25,641 bases of DNA, from contig LRSR01011002.1 of NCBI GenBank assembly GCA_001579985.1, positions 1 to 25,641 of the forward strand, read 5' to 3'. The position numbers and the translations under genes are program-made. Below the pieces are notes generated by a model. That model had not been told where the DNA came from, did no database searches, and worked only from the letters and a program-made list of their open reading frames with translations. Below, one piece after another: positions 1 through 10,500 of this stretch. Each line of letters starts with the position of its first letter. Within the stretch, counting starts at the first letter, position 1. Origin of the DNA: Hypsibius dujardini (taxonomy: Eukaryota; Tardigrada; Eutardigrada; Parachela; Hypsibiidae).

Positions 1-285
1 TTTTGAAGACAGCTTGCAGTCGCTGAACGAGAATTGCAAAGTAATGCTGATTGAATTGCAATCAGCACCAAAGCTAACGATGCCGATGGAGTGAATGGAG
101 TCATTCTGAACGGATGCCGGCTGAAGGAAGTGGATGCCATCACCTATTTGGGCGTTGTTGCTGACCACCATCTCACCTGGTCCGCTCACATTGCTAAAGT
201 GGAGGAGAAGATGTAGAAGAATGGAATAGCCATAATCAACCGAGCCAAGAACGGCCTGTCGATGAAACAACGCGTGTCCCCCTTC
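1..285 (+). mobile_element. Non-LTR retrotransposon (LINE) reverse-transcriptase fragment, decayed
   Basis: In the frame starting near base 64 the sequence reads like the C-terminal part of a LINE reverse transcriptase, with the motif ITYLGVVADHHLTWSAHI, then KVEEKM, a TAG stop at about 214, and NRAKNGLS. This matches the thumb-proximal YLGV-x-D-x-x-LTW-x-HI region of Jockey/CR1-type elements. Bases 2-60 read SLQSLNENCKVMLIELQ in another frame, which suits the RT segment just upstream, so a frameshift lies between the two pieces. The element is cut by the window edge, has at least one stop and one frameshift, and has no visible tail. The match is from recalled family motifs; the clade is not determined. 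Confidence 0.65.
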
Positions 286-805
286 CCTTTGGGGAAAGGT
301 TTGGTTCCCTTTGAAGGTTTGGAAATTCACATGAAAATAACACGTAGTGAAAACAACCGAGATTTTTTGTGTTTGTAATTTGCAGACGTCAAAGATGATA
401 ATTAGTCAAATGAGGCAGCTTTTAATAGAAATTGATTTTTTGGTGGGCCCCGTGTGTGACAAACTTTGTGTTAAACTGGGGTTTTGCTCCATTTTTTTCA
501 AAAAATAAATCAGCTCATTCATCCATCGAAAAAAATTCAAAATATTTTCATATAACAGTCCTTGCATTTTTCTTTGAGTCATTTATATAAAATTTGGACG
601 ACAAATAGTATATCGAAACGAAAAAAATCAGTAAAGCCGAAGCATGTGAACTGCTTATTGACTGCTATTGCCAATTGGTGTACTGGAAATAAGTAGGAGG
701 AAATACCTTACTAAATTTTTTCATTGATGTATCTACATAGATCGACAAATGGAAACGCACCACAGCCCGAGTATTGGAGGCACTGCGTGTCTCCCCGTAG
801 AATAT
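286..805. other. AT-rich non-coding stretch, nothing recognised
   Basis: About 520 bases between the LINE fragment and the foldback element. Frames are short and full of stops, and no splice-bounded exon with a recognisable motif was found. A small GGGGAAAGG/CCTTTCCCC-like inverted repeat sits at its left edge (about 277-300). It may be unrecognised transposon sequence. Confidence 0.5.
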
Positions 806-1965
806 AACTTACTAGGGAAGTGGCGGAGATTTCCCCACGCTTTTAGGGTGAGGTTTTTATTACTGATACTTGTTAATATATCATGATTTTTCATAGGGGT
901 CTCGTTGGTGCAAATACATTTGCAGGTTCAGAAAAAAATGGGGAAGAAAAAACGAATCTCTGCCAGTTTGTGCTACATGCCGGCGCTTGATTGATCGATC
1001 ATTTGACAAATTTCTCGAAATGTAATTCTTTCAAAATTGTTTCGGTATTTTACTGAACGTGAAAACATTCTTAAAATTTAATAGAAACCTCCAGCAAGAT
1101 AAGAAAAATATGATATGATTTTTTTCGTCTAACCGGAACACCTTGAGAAAATATAAAAGAAACAGCGTAGTGGCCCCATGCACGCTGTGTGATAATGCAC
1201 AGTTTTAAAATAAGCGTTACCGGTTGATTGGTTCTCGAAATTTTATTTTTTCAAAAACTTTTTGGTATTTTACTGAGCGTGAACACATTCTTTAATCTTA
1301 CTAAAAACCTTCGAATATGAGTGATTTACTGGACAACAAACTACACGCTTTTTTCCATGTTCATGTGTCATCCATTGAGAAGCGGGAAATGTCAGAACAT
1401 GGAAAAAAGCGTGCAGTCTTTTGTCCAGCAAATCACTCATACCAAGATTTCGAAATTTGATTGAATTAACAACCACTGCTGCAACTGCACGCGTTATTTC
1501 ATCTGTGTTCCCCCGTTTTTTCCAATCTTATTTGCAAACGTTAATGTTTTTATTTCAAACAAATATGTTCATGTAATAATACAGATTATATTAACGCTGT
1601 CGTTCACTGTTTCATTTTCATTTTCTCAAGTGTTCCGGTTGGTGGAAATTTTTTTATTTTGTTTTTTATACCTCGCTGAAGGTTTTTATTAAATTTTAAA
1701 AATGGTTTCACGTTCAGTAAAATACTGAAACAATTTTGAAAAAATTACATTTCGAGAAATTTGTCAAATGATCGATCAATCAAGCGCCGGCATGTAGCAC
1801 AAACTGGCGGAGATTCTTTTTTTCTTCCCTATTTTTCCGAACCTGCAAATGTATTTGCACCGACGAGACCCCTATGAAAAATCATGATATATTAACAAGC
1901 ATCAGTAAAAAAAACCTCACCCTAAAATCGAGGGGATATCTCCGCCACTTCCCGAGTTAGTGTGA
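806..1965. mobile_element. Long foldback (inverted-repeat) element
   Basis: Two arms of about 350 bp in inverted orientation, about 806-1157 and 1612-1965, agree at most positions over their whole length. Shared blocks include GGGAAGTGGCGGAGAT, CATGATTTTTCATAGGGGTC, CAAATACATTTGCAGGTTC and GCCGGCGCTTGATTGATCG. The interior (1158-1611) has a third, shorter direct copy of part of the arm (about 1209-1306) and a separate perfect-like hairpin (1316-1441). No transposase frame is visible, so this looks like a non-autonomous foldback or MITE-like element. Clear target-site duplications were not found. Family unknown. Confidence 0.8.
1316..1441. repeat. Nested hairpin inside the foldback element
   Basis: Arms 1316-1362 and 1395-1441 are inverted copies of about 47 nt with a 32-nt loop. 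The left arm begins TATGAGTGATTTACTGGAC and the right arm ends with the complement GTCCAGCAAATCACTCATA; they differ at only a few positions. It sits near the centre of the larger 806-1965 palindrome, so the whole element can be drawn as a hairpin within a hairpin. Confidence 0.8.
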
Positions 1966-2306
1966 CTCTTAATATATAACCTCTTTGCCACCGATGGGTC
2001 GGGACTCTACAGTATGACTCATACCGAAAATTGCACTAGTCGATACGAATCGCAACGGTGGTAATTGCAGCGAACAACCAGAAAGTGTCGAACAACTTCC
2101 CTAGAGCAGTGGAGTTTTTTGAAACTTTGTTGATTTAAAAATGATAAACTTCAGGTCAGATTTCGCTTTCTAATTTTTGTAGTTTGTATGTGTATCATTT
2201 TTCATAATAATGAGTTCATAATAACTGTTAACGTTTCGTTGTTGTTGTTGTTGCCGTAACGTAGTTGTTGTTATTTTGCTTGCAGTCGTCGTATTTTTTA
2301 GTCCGA
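1966..2306. other. Spacer upstream of the NMNAT relic, no gene seen
   Basis: About 340 bases with no supportable coding exon. It contains a GTT-rich run (about 2237-2253) and ends in a plausible splice acceptor, TTTGCTTGCAG, at about 2285. This would precede the first NMNAT coding exon, so a 5' UTR intron of the ancestral gene may lie here. Confidence 0.4.
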
Positions 2307-3289
2307 ATGAAGAAGATGAAGAAGGTAGTGTTGCTTTGCGTGGGGAGTTTCAATCCGATTACCTTCATTCACCTACGGATGTTCAGTAAGAAGTTTGACA
2401 TAGATTGATTTAGGCGACGCGTTTAATCAACCGATCAATTGACCTGTCGAAGCAAAACTCGCTCCTTAACTGGGTGGACTGGTCACTGTCACTGGTGTGC
2501 TTTAAATGTAAACGCTTAAACAGGCACCGTGTTGTATTGGATTGATTGGTTGATTTGACTTTGATTTCATTCCGTCTATTCTCTCCTTTCCCACCTTTTT
2601 GGATGGTCAAGGAAGAGGACTTGTCATATTTTGTCCCAAGTTTTATTGCAATTTTACCAACGAGTTTATGGAGCGGGTAATTGATTCCATTAATGAGAAT
2701 GGGTTTATCATTCACCGGCAGTGCTGGCGAAGGAATATCTCTACGAGGAGCTGCAGTGGAACGTGTTATAAGGTCTAATCTCCTGTCTACGATGCTTACA
2801 AAAAAAGGTACGGTGCGGTATGGCTTAGCGTCGCTTTTAATTTCTCAAAACTTCCTAAGTTAAAGGCGAAACGATCAGGTACCGTGCGGCACGGCAGGTG
2901 GTTCTGTTGAAGGATCTTTCCATTGATTGCTTGATATAAGCACTTAATCTCCGCGGTGAATTGATTGATTGATGCATTATTTCGTGAGGGGATTGATTGT
3001 TACAGGATCTCGCTCCTTCCCGGCACCGTGCGAAGATGCTTGAACTGGCGATAAAGGAGGACCAGATCCTCTGGATCAAGTGAGCAGCAGTTAGGAATTG
3101 GACTATCATCGAGTAAGTTGAGCTCTTGCTTTGTGTAGCTTGAGGCACCATCAAATCATCCTCAACGGTGGCGCTCAACTTGACACAGCCAAGGATGCCA
3201 GTAGTGATGACCATGTGCAGGTGCTGCTTCTCTGCGGGAGCGACCTTGTCGAGTCCTTTCTGGTTCCTGGTCTCTGCTCTGAAGCTTAA
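2307..3289 (+). pseudogene. NMNAT: Nicotinamide/nicotinate mononucleotide adenylyltransferase (NMNAT) pseudogene
   Basis: NMNAT makes NAD from NMN and ATP. Exon 1 (2307-2385) reads MKKMKKVVLLCVGSFNPIT and then IHLRMF, the conserved GSFNPIT nucleotide-binding start of the family. Exon 2 (2722-2807) reads LAKEYLYEELQWNVL, then a TAA stop, then GLIS, then after a frameshift SPVYDAYKK, matching the family ISPVxDAYKKK block. The third segment (from 3006) reads DLAPSRHRAKMLELAI and WIK; after a one-base shift it reads VSSS, a TAG where Trp is expected, and then ELDYHR. A 26-nt intron-like remnant (3113-3138) leads to LRHHQ and LLLCGSDLVESFLVPGL. The C-terminal third, with the ISSTxxR motif, is absent. 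At least two stops and several indels show it is dead. An intact copy presumably exists elsewhere. Confidence 0.88.
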
Positions 3290-3327
3290 GTAAGAAATGA
3301 TGGCTGCCCCTGCATACTGTATACCAG

Positions 3328-3796
3328 CTTCGTACATATAGTACGAGGTAAAACTTTTAATTCGGCTAACGGGCAAATCGCTTTTAATTCGGCTAGGGGG
3401 CGCAAGTGTCGCACTTCTCACTACAAGAATGAACGCACCTGCTGTTAACTGCAATATGTACCTGTGTGTGTGTCTGACAAGAGTGTGTAGACTGTAAGGT
3501 GTGCTAGTATGCCTGAGCTGAACCTGCGAGTGGCGCCTCTACAGCCTCAATTCCGTCTCTTTTACAGCAAAATTTTTTCTTACTCTTTCAAAACAATCGT
3601 CTAAGCTCTACAAAGGTATTCCTGCTCCTCTCTCAATTTCCTCTTTTTGGCAAAATTTTGTTTGACTTTATCAAAGTTTCAATGTCTGCATCCAAATCAC
3701 TGACAATGAGGGAGCTTGGAACGCAAAAAGCTAGCCGAATTAAAGGTGATTTTGCCCGTTAGCCGAATTAAAAGTTTTACCTCGTACTGTACGAAG
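3328..3796. mobile_element. MITE-like element with ~65-bp terminal inverted repeats and repeated subterminal motif
   Basis: Left arm 3328-3397 and right arm 3732-3796 are inverted copies. Both read CTTCGTAC, then AGTACGAGGTAAAAC, then TTTTAATTCGGCTAACGGGCA, then a second TTTAATTCGGCTAG. The TTTAATTCGGCTA motif therefore occurs four times, twice per arm, like subterminal repeats of a DNA transposon. The roughly 330-bp interior has no transposase. The element lies between the truncated NMNAT relic and the first visible UROS exon, so its arrival may mark a local rearrangement. Confidence 0.75.
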
Positions 3797-3945
3797 AGAA
3801 GCATACGAATTTAAACATCAGTTTGGGATACCGTTAGATAGAGGCACTCGTTTCATTTCATATGCTTCCATTAGTACTACCGTAGTACTGGTAGTTTTAC
3901 TACGGAGGTTGGATGTTGCTCCAATAACTGATGGTTTTGTTGCAG

Positions 3946-4791
3946 TATGGAAAAGAAGTATTTGGGTGAATGGAATGCAAAGCCGGTATATGTTATCGGA
4001 GAAGGAACATCAGTGTTAGCTAGTACGCTGCAGTTTGTTTTGGATTCGGACTGCACCAAGAGGTTTTTTAAGCTTCAATGTCATGACAATACGCTTCGTT
4101 TTATGTAGGAGAGATCGGTCTGACATCAGTTTGCGGGGATACAACTGGTTGTGAAGCTAATTTGTCAGAATTTATTAGAGATCGGAAGGAGTTGTATGAA
4201 AAGAAGCTGCTACTTCCTTGTGGAGACTTGCGCGTAGAAACGCTGAGACTCTCACTCAGCGAGCAGCGTATGTTCCTTTGACGAAGCAAATTAAATTCAC
4301 CCCATGCTTATTTATGGATTGATTTTGATTACCTTTTTCTCAGAGATTCCTGTGGAGTTTGTGGAAGTATATGAGACATCCGCTCATCCGAAGCTGGTCG
4401 CGACAGTCCACGAGAAGCTTGCACTAGAGGTGAGGAATGATATTGGAGCAAGGTTTTAAACGTTCAGGTCCTCTTATTTCAGTTCACGAATATCTGTTTG
4501 AAACATGGCTTCCCAGATGTGGTAGTATTCTTTAGTCCGTCAGGTGTGCAATTTATGGACGAAATTCTTCGGGCCGAGAGTTTCGCCTTCAGACAAGCTA
4601 AAGTACACGCAAAGTCGCACCTTTTGCTCGAATATCTTGATATATCAGCAACTAGCTGGATGAATTATTTGCAGTATGTTGCAATTGGGTCTACCACAGC
4701 GGAAGCACTGAAGAGTGCCTGCTATCCGGTCAGTGCAGTTGCCAATAAGCCTACACCGGACGGCGTCGCACAGGCTGTCAAGACTCTTTAA
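3946..4791 (+). CDS. UROS: Uroporphyrinogen-III synthase (HemD family), 3' exons
   Basis: UROS cyclises hydroxymethylbilane to uroporphyrinogen III in cytosolic haem synthesis. Exons: 3946-4022, 4109-4267, 4344-4429, 4483-4791. All joins are GT-AG and in phase. Visible family blocks are EWNAKPVYVIGEGTS, CGDTTGCEANLSEFI, LLLPCGDLRVETL, EFVEVYETSAHP, VVVFFSPSGV, YVAIGSTTAEAL and KPTPDGVA, in the same order and almost the same spacing as human UROS. The donor at 4023 was chosen because it gives ungapped spacing to the family; reading on to a later GT breaks the frame. What is missing is roughly the first 75 residues, including the LIFTSPRAVEA block. The first exon seen starts in phase 2, so at least one exon should lie upstream, but none was found back to the window start. 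It is either a gene with a long first intron or a 5'-truncated copy. Confidence 0.85.
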
Positions 4792-5047
4792 TTTTTCATA
4801 CTCGGTATTTTTTTAAAGTGTGATTCTATTTTTTATACCAGTTTGGTAGATTATAGACAGTGCGGAAAGTGAACAGACCACTCGAAGGATTTTGTAGCCA
4901 TGGTATAACGTTTTTTTGGGGTACCGTTTCACCTTATTCTCATCACTGTTCAATAACAGTTTATTAAAGTGGATAAATAACGGATAGTTACGCTCGACGA
5001 TTTCCAGAATTGTCAAGGCCAGTTTGGTAAAAATCTATCACCCCTGG

Positions 5048-5130
5048 CCCCGCCCTTTGGGGCTGTGCTTCTCTCTTCCTCCATCCATGACCGAACTATT
5101 CCAAATTCCAATCAACTCTACGGGACGGGG
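5048..5130 (+). promoter_or_regulatory. Possible GC-box promoter of ROMO1
   Basis: In an otherwise AT-rich spacer, a CCCCGCCC block at 5048-5055 and GGGACGGGGCAGG at about 5121-5133 lie 90-175 bases before the ROMO1 start codon. GC boxes of this type are common in housekeeping promoters. No TATA box is obvious. This is inference from composition only. Confidence 0.25.
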
Positions 5131-5220
5131 CAGGTTTGGTTGCGTCGTTTCATTACTTTCACTGCAAATTTCTGGATTCGTTTTCGGATCTACCTAGTAC
5201 TTTGAGGTTTGATTGCTGTA

Positions 5221-5469
5221 ATGCCGGTTGCGGGAGTGACTGCTCGAGGGGGGCAACAACAGCAACCGAGTTGTTATGATCGGATGAAGTTGGGCTTCGG
5301 CATTGGATTCTGCGTCGGTATGGCTTCAGGAGCTCTCTTCGGAGGATTCGGCGCATTAAGGGCCGGTTTTCGCGGCCGGGAGTTGATTCAGCATGTGGGG
5401 AAGACAATGATGCAAGGAGGAGGAACATTCGGGACATTTATGGCCATTGGAACGGGAATTCGATGTTGA
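5221..5469 (+). CDS. ROMO1: Reactive oxygen species modulator 1 (ROMO1/Mgr2 family)
   Basis: Small inner-mitochondrial-membrane protein associated with the TIM23 import machinery and with ROS production. A single exon encodes 82 residues, close to the 79 of human ROMO1. The match runs end to end: MPVAGV start, [34 protein letters not shown], then [19 protein letters not shown] and [14 protein letters not shown] at the terminus. The two glycine-rich membrane helices are at about 22-45 and 61-80. The start was set at the ATG at 5221 because it gives the conserved MPV N terminus; only non-ATG codons lie in frame just upstream. It is transcribed in the same direction as UROS, 429 bases downstream of the UROS stop. 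No in-frame intron or damage is seen. Confidence 0.95.
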   Translation: MPVAGVTARGGQQQQPSCYDRMKLGFGIGFCVGMASGALFGGFGALRAGFRGRELIQHVGKTMMQGGGTFGTFMAIGTGIRC

Positions 5470-5875
5470 TAATCATTTAACACTTTACGAGTCATATTTA
5501 TCCTTGCCTTTTTCAACCCTTTTTATTATGCCTCTTATTTAATGGAGATGTGTTGCCGTTTGTTAACGGACACTAGTTGGCGCTGTGTCAAGTCAAAGGG
5601 GAAGTAAACTAAACGCCAAATGGTACTATCGGTACAGGATGTTTATTTTTCATTGTACGATTGTCATCGATTGATTGGCTGATTAGCCTGGCCGGAACAC
5701 TCAGCTGCTGGAAATGCACTCATCTTTGTCTTCCTCCCTTGGTGGGTCCGAATCGGTGAAATATACCGTTATTACAAAAAAAATTAGTTACACCGAATCT
5801 GCCCCACTTATATAGGAATATTAGTAAGCACTACTCCCCACCAGTACAAGAAGACTGAACACTGCATGCAATCCA
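5470..5875. other. Convergent 3' intergenic space between ROMO1 and cytochrome b561
   Basis: No coding exon is seen. For the minus-strand cytochrome gene, an AATAAA poly(A) hexamer reads from 5647 to 5642 (TTTATT on the plus strand), about 230 bases past its stop. No canonical hexamer for ROMO1 was found. Confidence 0.4.
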
Positions 5876-7069
5876 TCAATCAATGAGGAGCTCATCCCGC
5901 CTGCCGGTGGAGGATAACAAAATAGGAATGTTCTCATCGGAAGTAGCTTCAACAATGGTGACTTGACCAGTTCGTTCGTATTCTTTTTTCGCTAGGATGT
6001 AGGCTCCGTTGATGGCGTAACCGGAAATAATGAGCGCCAATGAATTGAGAATGATCGCCGTTGGTCGCAGTTGATCCAGCCCTACAACACATTCAGGCTA
6101 AATAATTTGAGAGCTCTTCACGTTGGCCAAACAGCTCATGTTGTAAAAGTAAAAGTCAATGTCAATTAAGATAGTTATGACTTAAGCGTACCCACAAGTG
6201 CTGTACCACATGCCAGGAGGAAGACAGTGACGCCGGTAAAACGGTGGATGGCCGTGTAACCTTGACGGAATGTCCCTTTTAGTCCAAGAAGAAGGAACCC
6301 GAAGAATCCACACACAAACTACAATCACACAGTACTCGTAGTACATAAAAGTTACTATATAAGGTCTTATTATACCTGAAGGGCCGTAATAGTGAGAAGC
6401 GTCAGTCCCATCCAACTGTGGGTTGAAAGGAAGTGGACAGCAGCTGAGCTTCTACCATGACGGGGTGACTTTTCTTTGTAGAAATAGACAGCATAAAATC
6501 CCAGTCCAACAAAGACGACTCCACTCAGCTGGAGGATTCCATGGACAATTCGGAGTAGAAGATAGTTGGCGGTGGGAAATAACCGATACAAAAGGTTTGC
6601 TGTAGAGCGAGCACAAGAGTTTACTGCTCCTCTACTCTGTTCAACTAGAGTCATTTGTGTGACTATGCACATTACCTATTCCATGAATGTACAACAAGCC
6701 GAGAATCATGAAGAAAGGATGATAGTTGAACATCTGATTCCGGAAAGTTGGGTTGCTGAAATTTCAAAGGAAAGTGGGAAATATTACGCAGTACATGCGC
6801 AACAAACAATAGTCAAGTGACAGTTCATCCATATCATTACAGTACCTGTCAGCCCATATGAGACCGCCTCGATTCTTTGCAATCCATACCCCGATCAGCA
6901 GAATCGCAATGAAACCCAAGAAAAGAAATGTAGCTGTCCATAATATAAGCGATGGAGGCCGTCCGATAACCACCACGGCGACATCGTTATTGTGATTACC
7001 ATTATGCCTTGATCGAATGCTGGGTGGGTCCTCATCGTCGGTAACAACCGAAGCCCTGCTCCGGACCAT
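5876..7069 (-). CDS. Cytochrome b561-type transmembrane ascorbate/ferric reductase
   Basis: Passes electrons from ascorbate across a vesicle or plasma membrane through two b haems. Five exons: 7069-6846, 6755-6676, 6599-6376, 6318-6192, 6081-5876. All are GT-AG and in frame, giving 286 residues. Six membrane helices are visible. The four haem-ligand histidines of the family are present: H87 in MFNYHPFFMILG, H121 in LRIVHGILQ, H162 in STHSWMGLT and H201 in AIHRFTGVT. An unusual basic, Asn- and His-rich tail of about 45 residues precedes helix 1. The start is the ATG at 7069; GTG and other codons upstream are not needed. The short C terminus ends LLID. Which b561 subfamily (chromaffin, lysosomal CYB561A3 or duodenal type) cannot be decided by eye. 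Confidence 0.93.
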
Positions 7070-7517
7070 TGTCTTATTGCATCTACTCGCAAACACTTCC
7101 GATATTGAGATCGATCAGGGAACACATTATCATCAGCCTTAAACCCTTTTTTATCCTCGCCGAAAACGCCGTTGCGATCGACCCAAGTCTCACCGACAGG
7201 TATGCGTTTGGTATTGTCATTATTGCCTACAGCAGAAACTTATTTTGTACGGTAGCTAACGCGAGTTGCCTTAGGCCAGATACGCGGAAGGTTAACATTA
7301 AATCGCCGACAGCTTTTTGATTTCTACTATTATTAAACTCTTTCCATCAATACGAGACCAAATATTGCACAGGAGCGCAATGAACAACGAACAGGGAGAG
7401 CAGGGCGCATGCAGACACTTCTTAATAAAAAACCATAAAACTTGCAAAAAAGAGCTTGGAGATTGCCCGCAATCTCTATTCGGTATACGCGCAAGACCAG
7501 AGGGAGGAGATTACACC
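7070..7517. other. Spacer between the cytochrome b561 start and the protease 3' end
   Basis: About 450 bases, presumably the cytochrome b561 promoter/5' UTR plus the 3' UTR of the minus-strand protease. No additional exon was supported. Short open frames here lack family motifs and splice signals. Confidence 0.4.
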
Positions 7518-10500
7518 TCACAGCTGCATTATTTGTCGTGATGTCTTGGATAGGGAAGCTATGGCCGGGGGTGGGCCATACCTTTTCGAGTAAAAGTCGG
7601 GCAAATAGACGTCGCCTTCGGAATTATTTTTAATCCAATCGGCAAAGAGAGGAATCAAGGTGCTGACACCCGGAAGATTCGGGTCCGCACATCCGATTCC
7701 CCATGAGATCACTCCGACCAAGCCCCATCGTCCGTCCACTTTCTGTACAACTGGGCCACCCGAATCACCCTGCAGCAAGCAACTTTCTGTATTTCAATTT
7801 CTTTCTATAGAACCACTATTCATCAAGATATTAGCCTTACCTGACAAGCATCTCGCCCTCCGTTTTTGTAGCCGGCACAAATAAAAACGGGCTCAATGTC
7901 TTGATGTCGGTCCCCGTCGTCAAACCATGACTCACATTCCTTCTTCGCGATAAAAGGCACGTCTACCTTGTGCAGAACGGGTGGTAAAGCGCCACCTGCC
8001 CAACCATACAAACAACTATCGTCACACGATATTACTGTAGCTGTAGCGAGATAAGCGAGTCCCTGTTTGTCAGAGCTCCTACCTTGAGAGAGTCTTCCCC
8101 AACCGGATATAGTACCTAAAAAGAAAAGAATTCAAATTATTCAGCCATTAAAAGACGCGTAAAGGTCAAAGGAATACACATTACACACCGTAAGAGCCTG
8201 TGTAGTTCTTGAAAGGAGCCAGACAGACAGGGATAATATGAGGACCCAGCTTAACTGGTTCGGCTAGCCGAAGAAGAGCCACATCATTTTCGAAGGTGAG
8301 AAAATTAAACTTTTGATGGATGACACGCTCTGCGACTCGAATATCAACCTGTAAATCACAAAACGACACAGTGCGTTCATGTGCATGTAGTGTACTCATA
8401 CATTTGTAACAAGGATGATGAGTTCATCACAAAAACTGAAGCTTACGTGTGGGTACGTAGAGTTAGCATCCCGGAAGTCGTACTCTCCAATTCTTACAAT
8501 CATTCTGTTGGTGGGAATACTGTCAAATATAAAAAGGGAATTAAAACTCAAATTGTGTACCAACATCTTCGAGGGCAGATAGAGAGAGAAGGCATACGCA
8601 CTCGGACGCACAATGAGCAGCGGTAATGACCCAACGAGGATGGACCAATGCCGCACCACATCGATGAGAGCTGATGAGACCGACAATACGCCGGAGTGAA
8701 ACCTGCCACGGAAACTCTCCCATCTTTGCCTCACTGCCTCCGACTATGCGGGCGTCTCGTCCGGAATCCCGTTGCCACAAAAGGGGAGTGATTCCACAGA
8801 CTGCAACCCAAAACCACACTTATTACTGACTGCTTCAAATGAGGCATGGGGACTTTTAACTTACTGTCACTCAGAGTAACCGGTGTCTGGCCTTCAGAAT
8901 CCGGAGATGAGTTTGAGCTGGAATTGGCAGTGTCGACAGATGTAGCCTCCACCGAAGTAAGGGGAGCTGTCGTTGTGAGATTGTGGGTCACCGGAGATAA
9001 CAACGCCATACTAGCAGATAAAATGGCAAGGCGTGTCGTTGTGGTCCCTGTAGTGACGACTTGTACCAGAGTAGGCGTAATAGGATTAGTTGTTGTTGCA
9101 ACAGTTGACGTCTCAGTCGAGAGTGCTTTTGAACCATTCACTGTAGTGTTCTCCATGATAGCTAAGGTAGAAGTGATAGTAGTTGCTTCCATGGTAAGGG
9201 GTGTGTTTAGTGGAGATACGGTAGTAAGCCTGCTGAGCATGGGAGAAGTTGTGCCGGCAGTGGCAGTGGCTGTGATCAAATCGGTTGAATGCACCTCTAG
9301 GTTGAGCAGTGGCGTCCAAGTAGTGTTATGGACAAGTGCTGTAGTTGTTGTCACATTGTGAGCGTGTTCAGCAATGTGTGGGATGGGAACGGCAGGGGGG
9401 AAATTTCCGGTTGTTGACATGGTCGTTGTGACCAAATTGAAGATATTCTCGAGTGCACCACCGAGGATAACGTATCCCGGCGGAAGAGAAAATGTCGGCA
9501 TCATGCCTGCATTTGTCTGGTTCCTGTTGAGCACTGGAGATTTCATGGTGGTGGTGAATGAATTCGTGGCATTCTCAGGTGCGACGGATTGAAGTGTGAA
9601 ATTGGTTAGAACGGGTGAAGAGCTCTGATCTGTGAACGGTGATTTTGATAACGTTGAAGGTACGGTCATGTAATTGATGGTGATTGCTGCTGGTGATGGA
9701 GTCGAAGTCAAAGTAGACGATGGTCCCAGTGTGGTGCTAAGGAGATCATTGTTGTTGATTCCAGTCGGCAGTGAAGTTATCAGCTGGGATCCGCTGTTGG
9801 AAGTAATTCCGGACCAGATAGACTGCAATTAAACTTGGCACCTGAATTACAAGATAGGTGCTGAAGGAAAAAGGTACAATATAGCAAACAGGTTTGAGGC
9901 GGATATCCTGTTTAGTTACCTTCGTCACAGGGAGTTGAGACATTGCGATGCCCTGAGTAGTGGAAATAAGGTCGGCTAGAGTCAGCGTTGGAGATATCGA
10001 GCTCATCTCTGAAGTCGGCATGATCGTGGAAGTTGGCCAGAGTGCCTTTTTAGTCTTGTCTGAGTTAACAGAAAGTTCGTTAGGCGGTGATACGAGGTTG
10101 GTGAGTAGATTGGTGTCCTTGTGAAAGTTCATCTGCTGAAGAGCCTCTTTGGGATTGGTCGGTCCGTAGGTGACGTTGAGGGATGCGAGAGAAGTAGCAT
10201 TGGGAAGAAGACAGCAGGAGGCGAAAAAGAAAGACTTGGCGCATGTTCCCATCAGTTGGCCGCTCATTTCTAGGCAAGTCTTGAGAAAGACGCAAACACC
10301 CACATCGTTGTGTTGGGTTAGGCATAATGCCGGTCCACTGCTCCGACCCGCTACATTAATTAATCATGGCAAAATTATTATTATTAGCTAATTAAAAGCA
10401 AACTATTAAGGGAATTGAAAAGCCGAGACATACTTAGAAGGAGTGTGTCTGTTTTAGAAGAGAACCCATGATTCGCGCCATCTGACGAAGAGGATGCACC

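Noticed and set aside
2855-3454. 199-codon minus-strand open frame
   Set aside because: It is antisense to the NMNAT relic, whose family motifs are plain on the plus strand; the minus frame shows no domain.
8846-9361. 171-codon open frame on the plus strand inside the protease locus
   Set aside because: It is the exact antisense of the Thr/Ser-rich stalk exon; its Val-rich content is the complement of ACN codons and it has no motif of its own.
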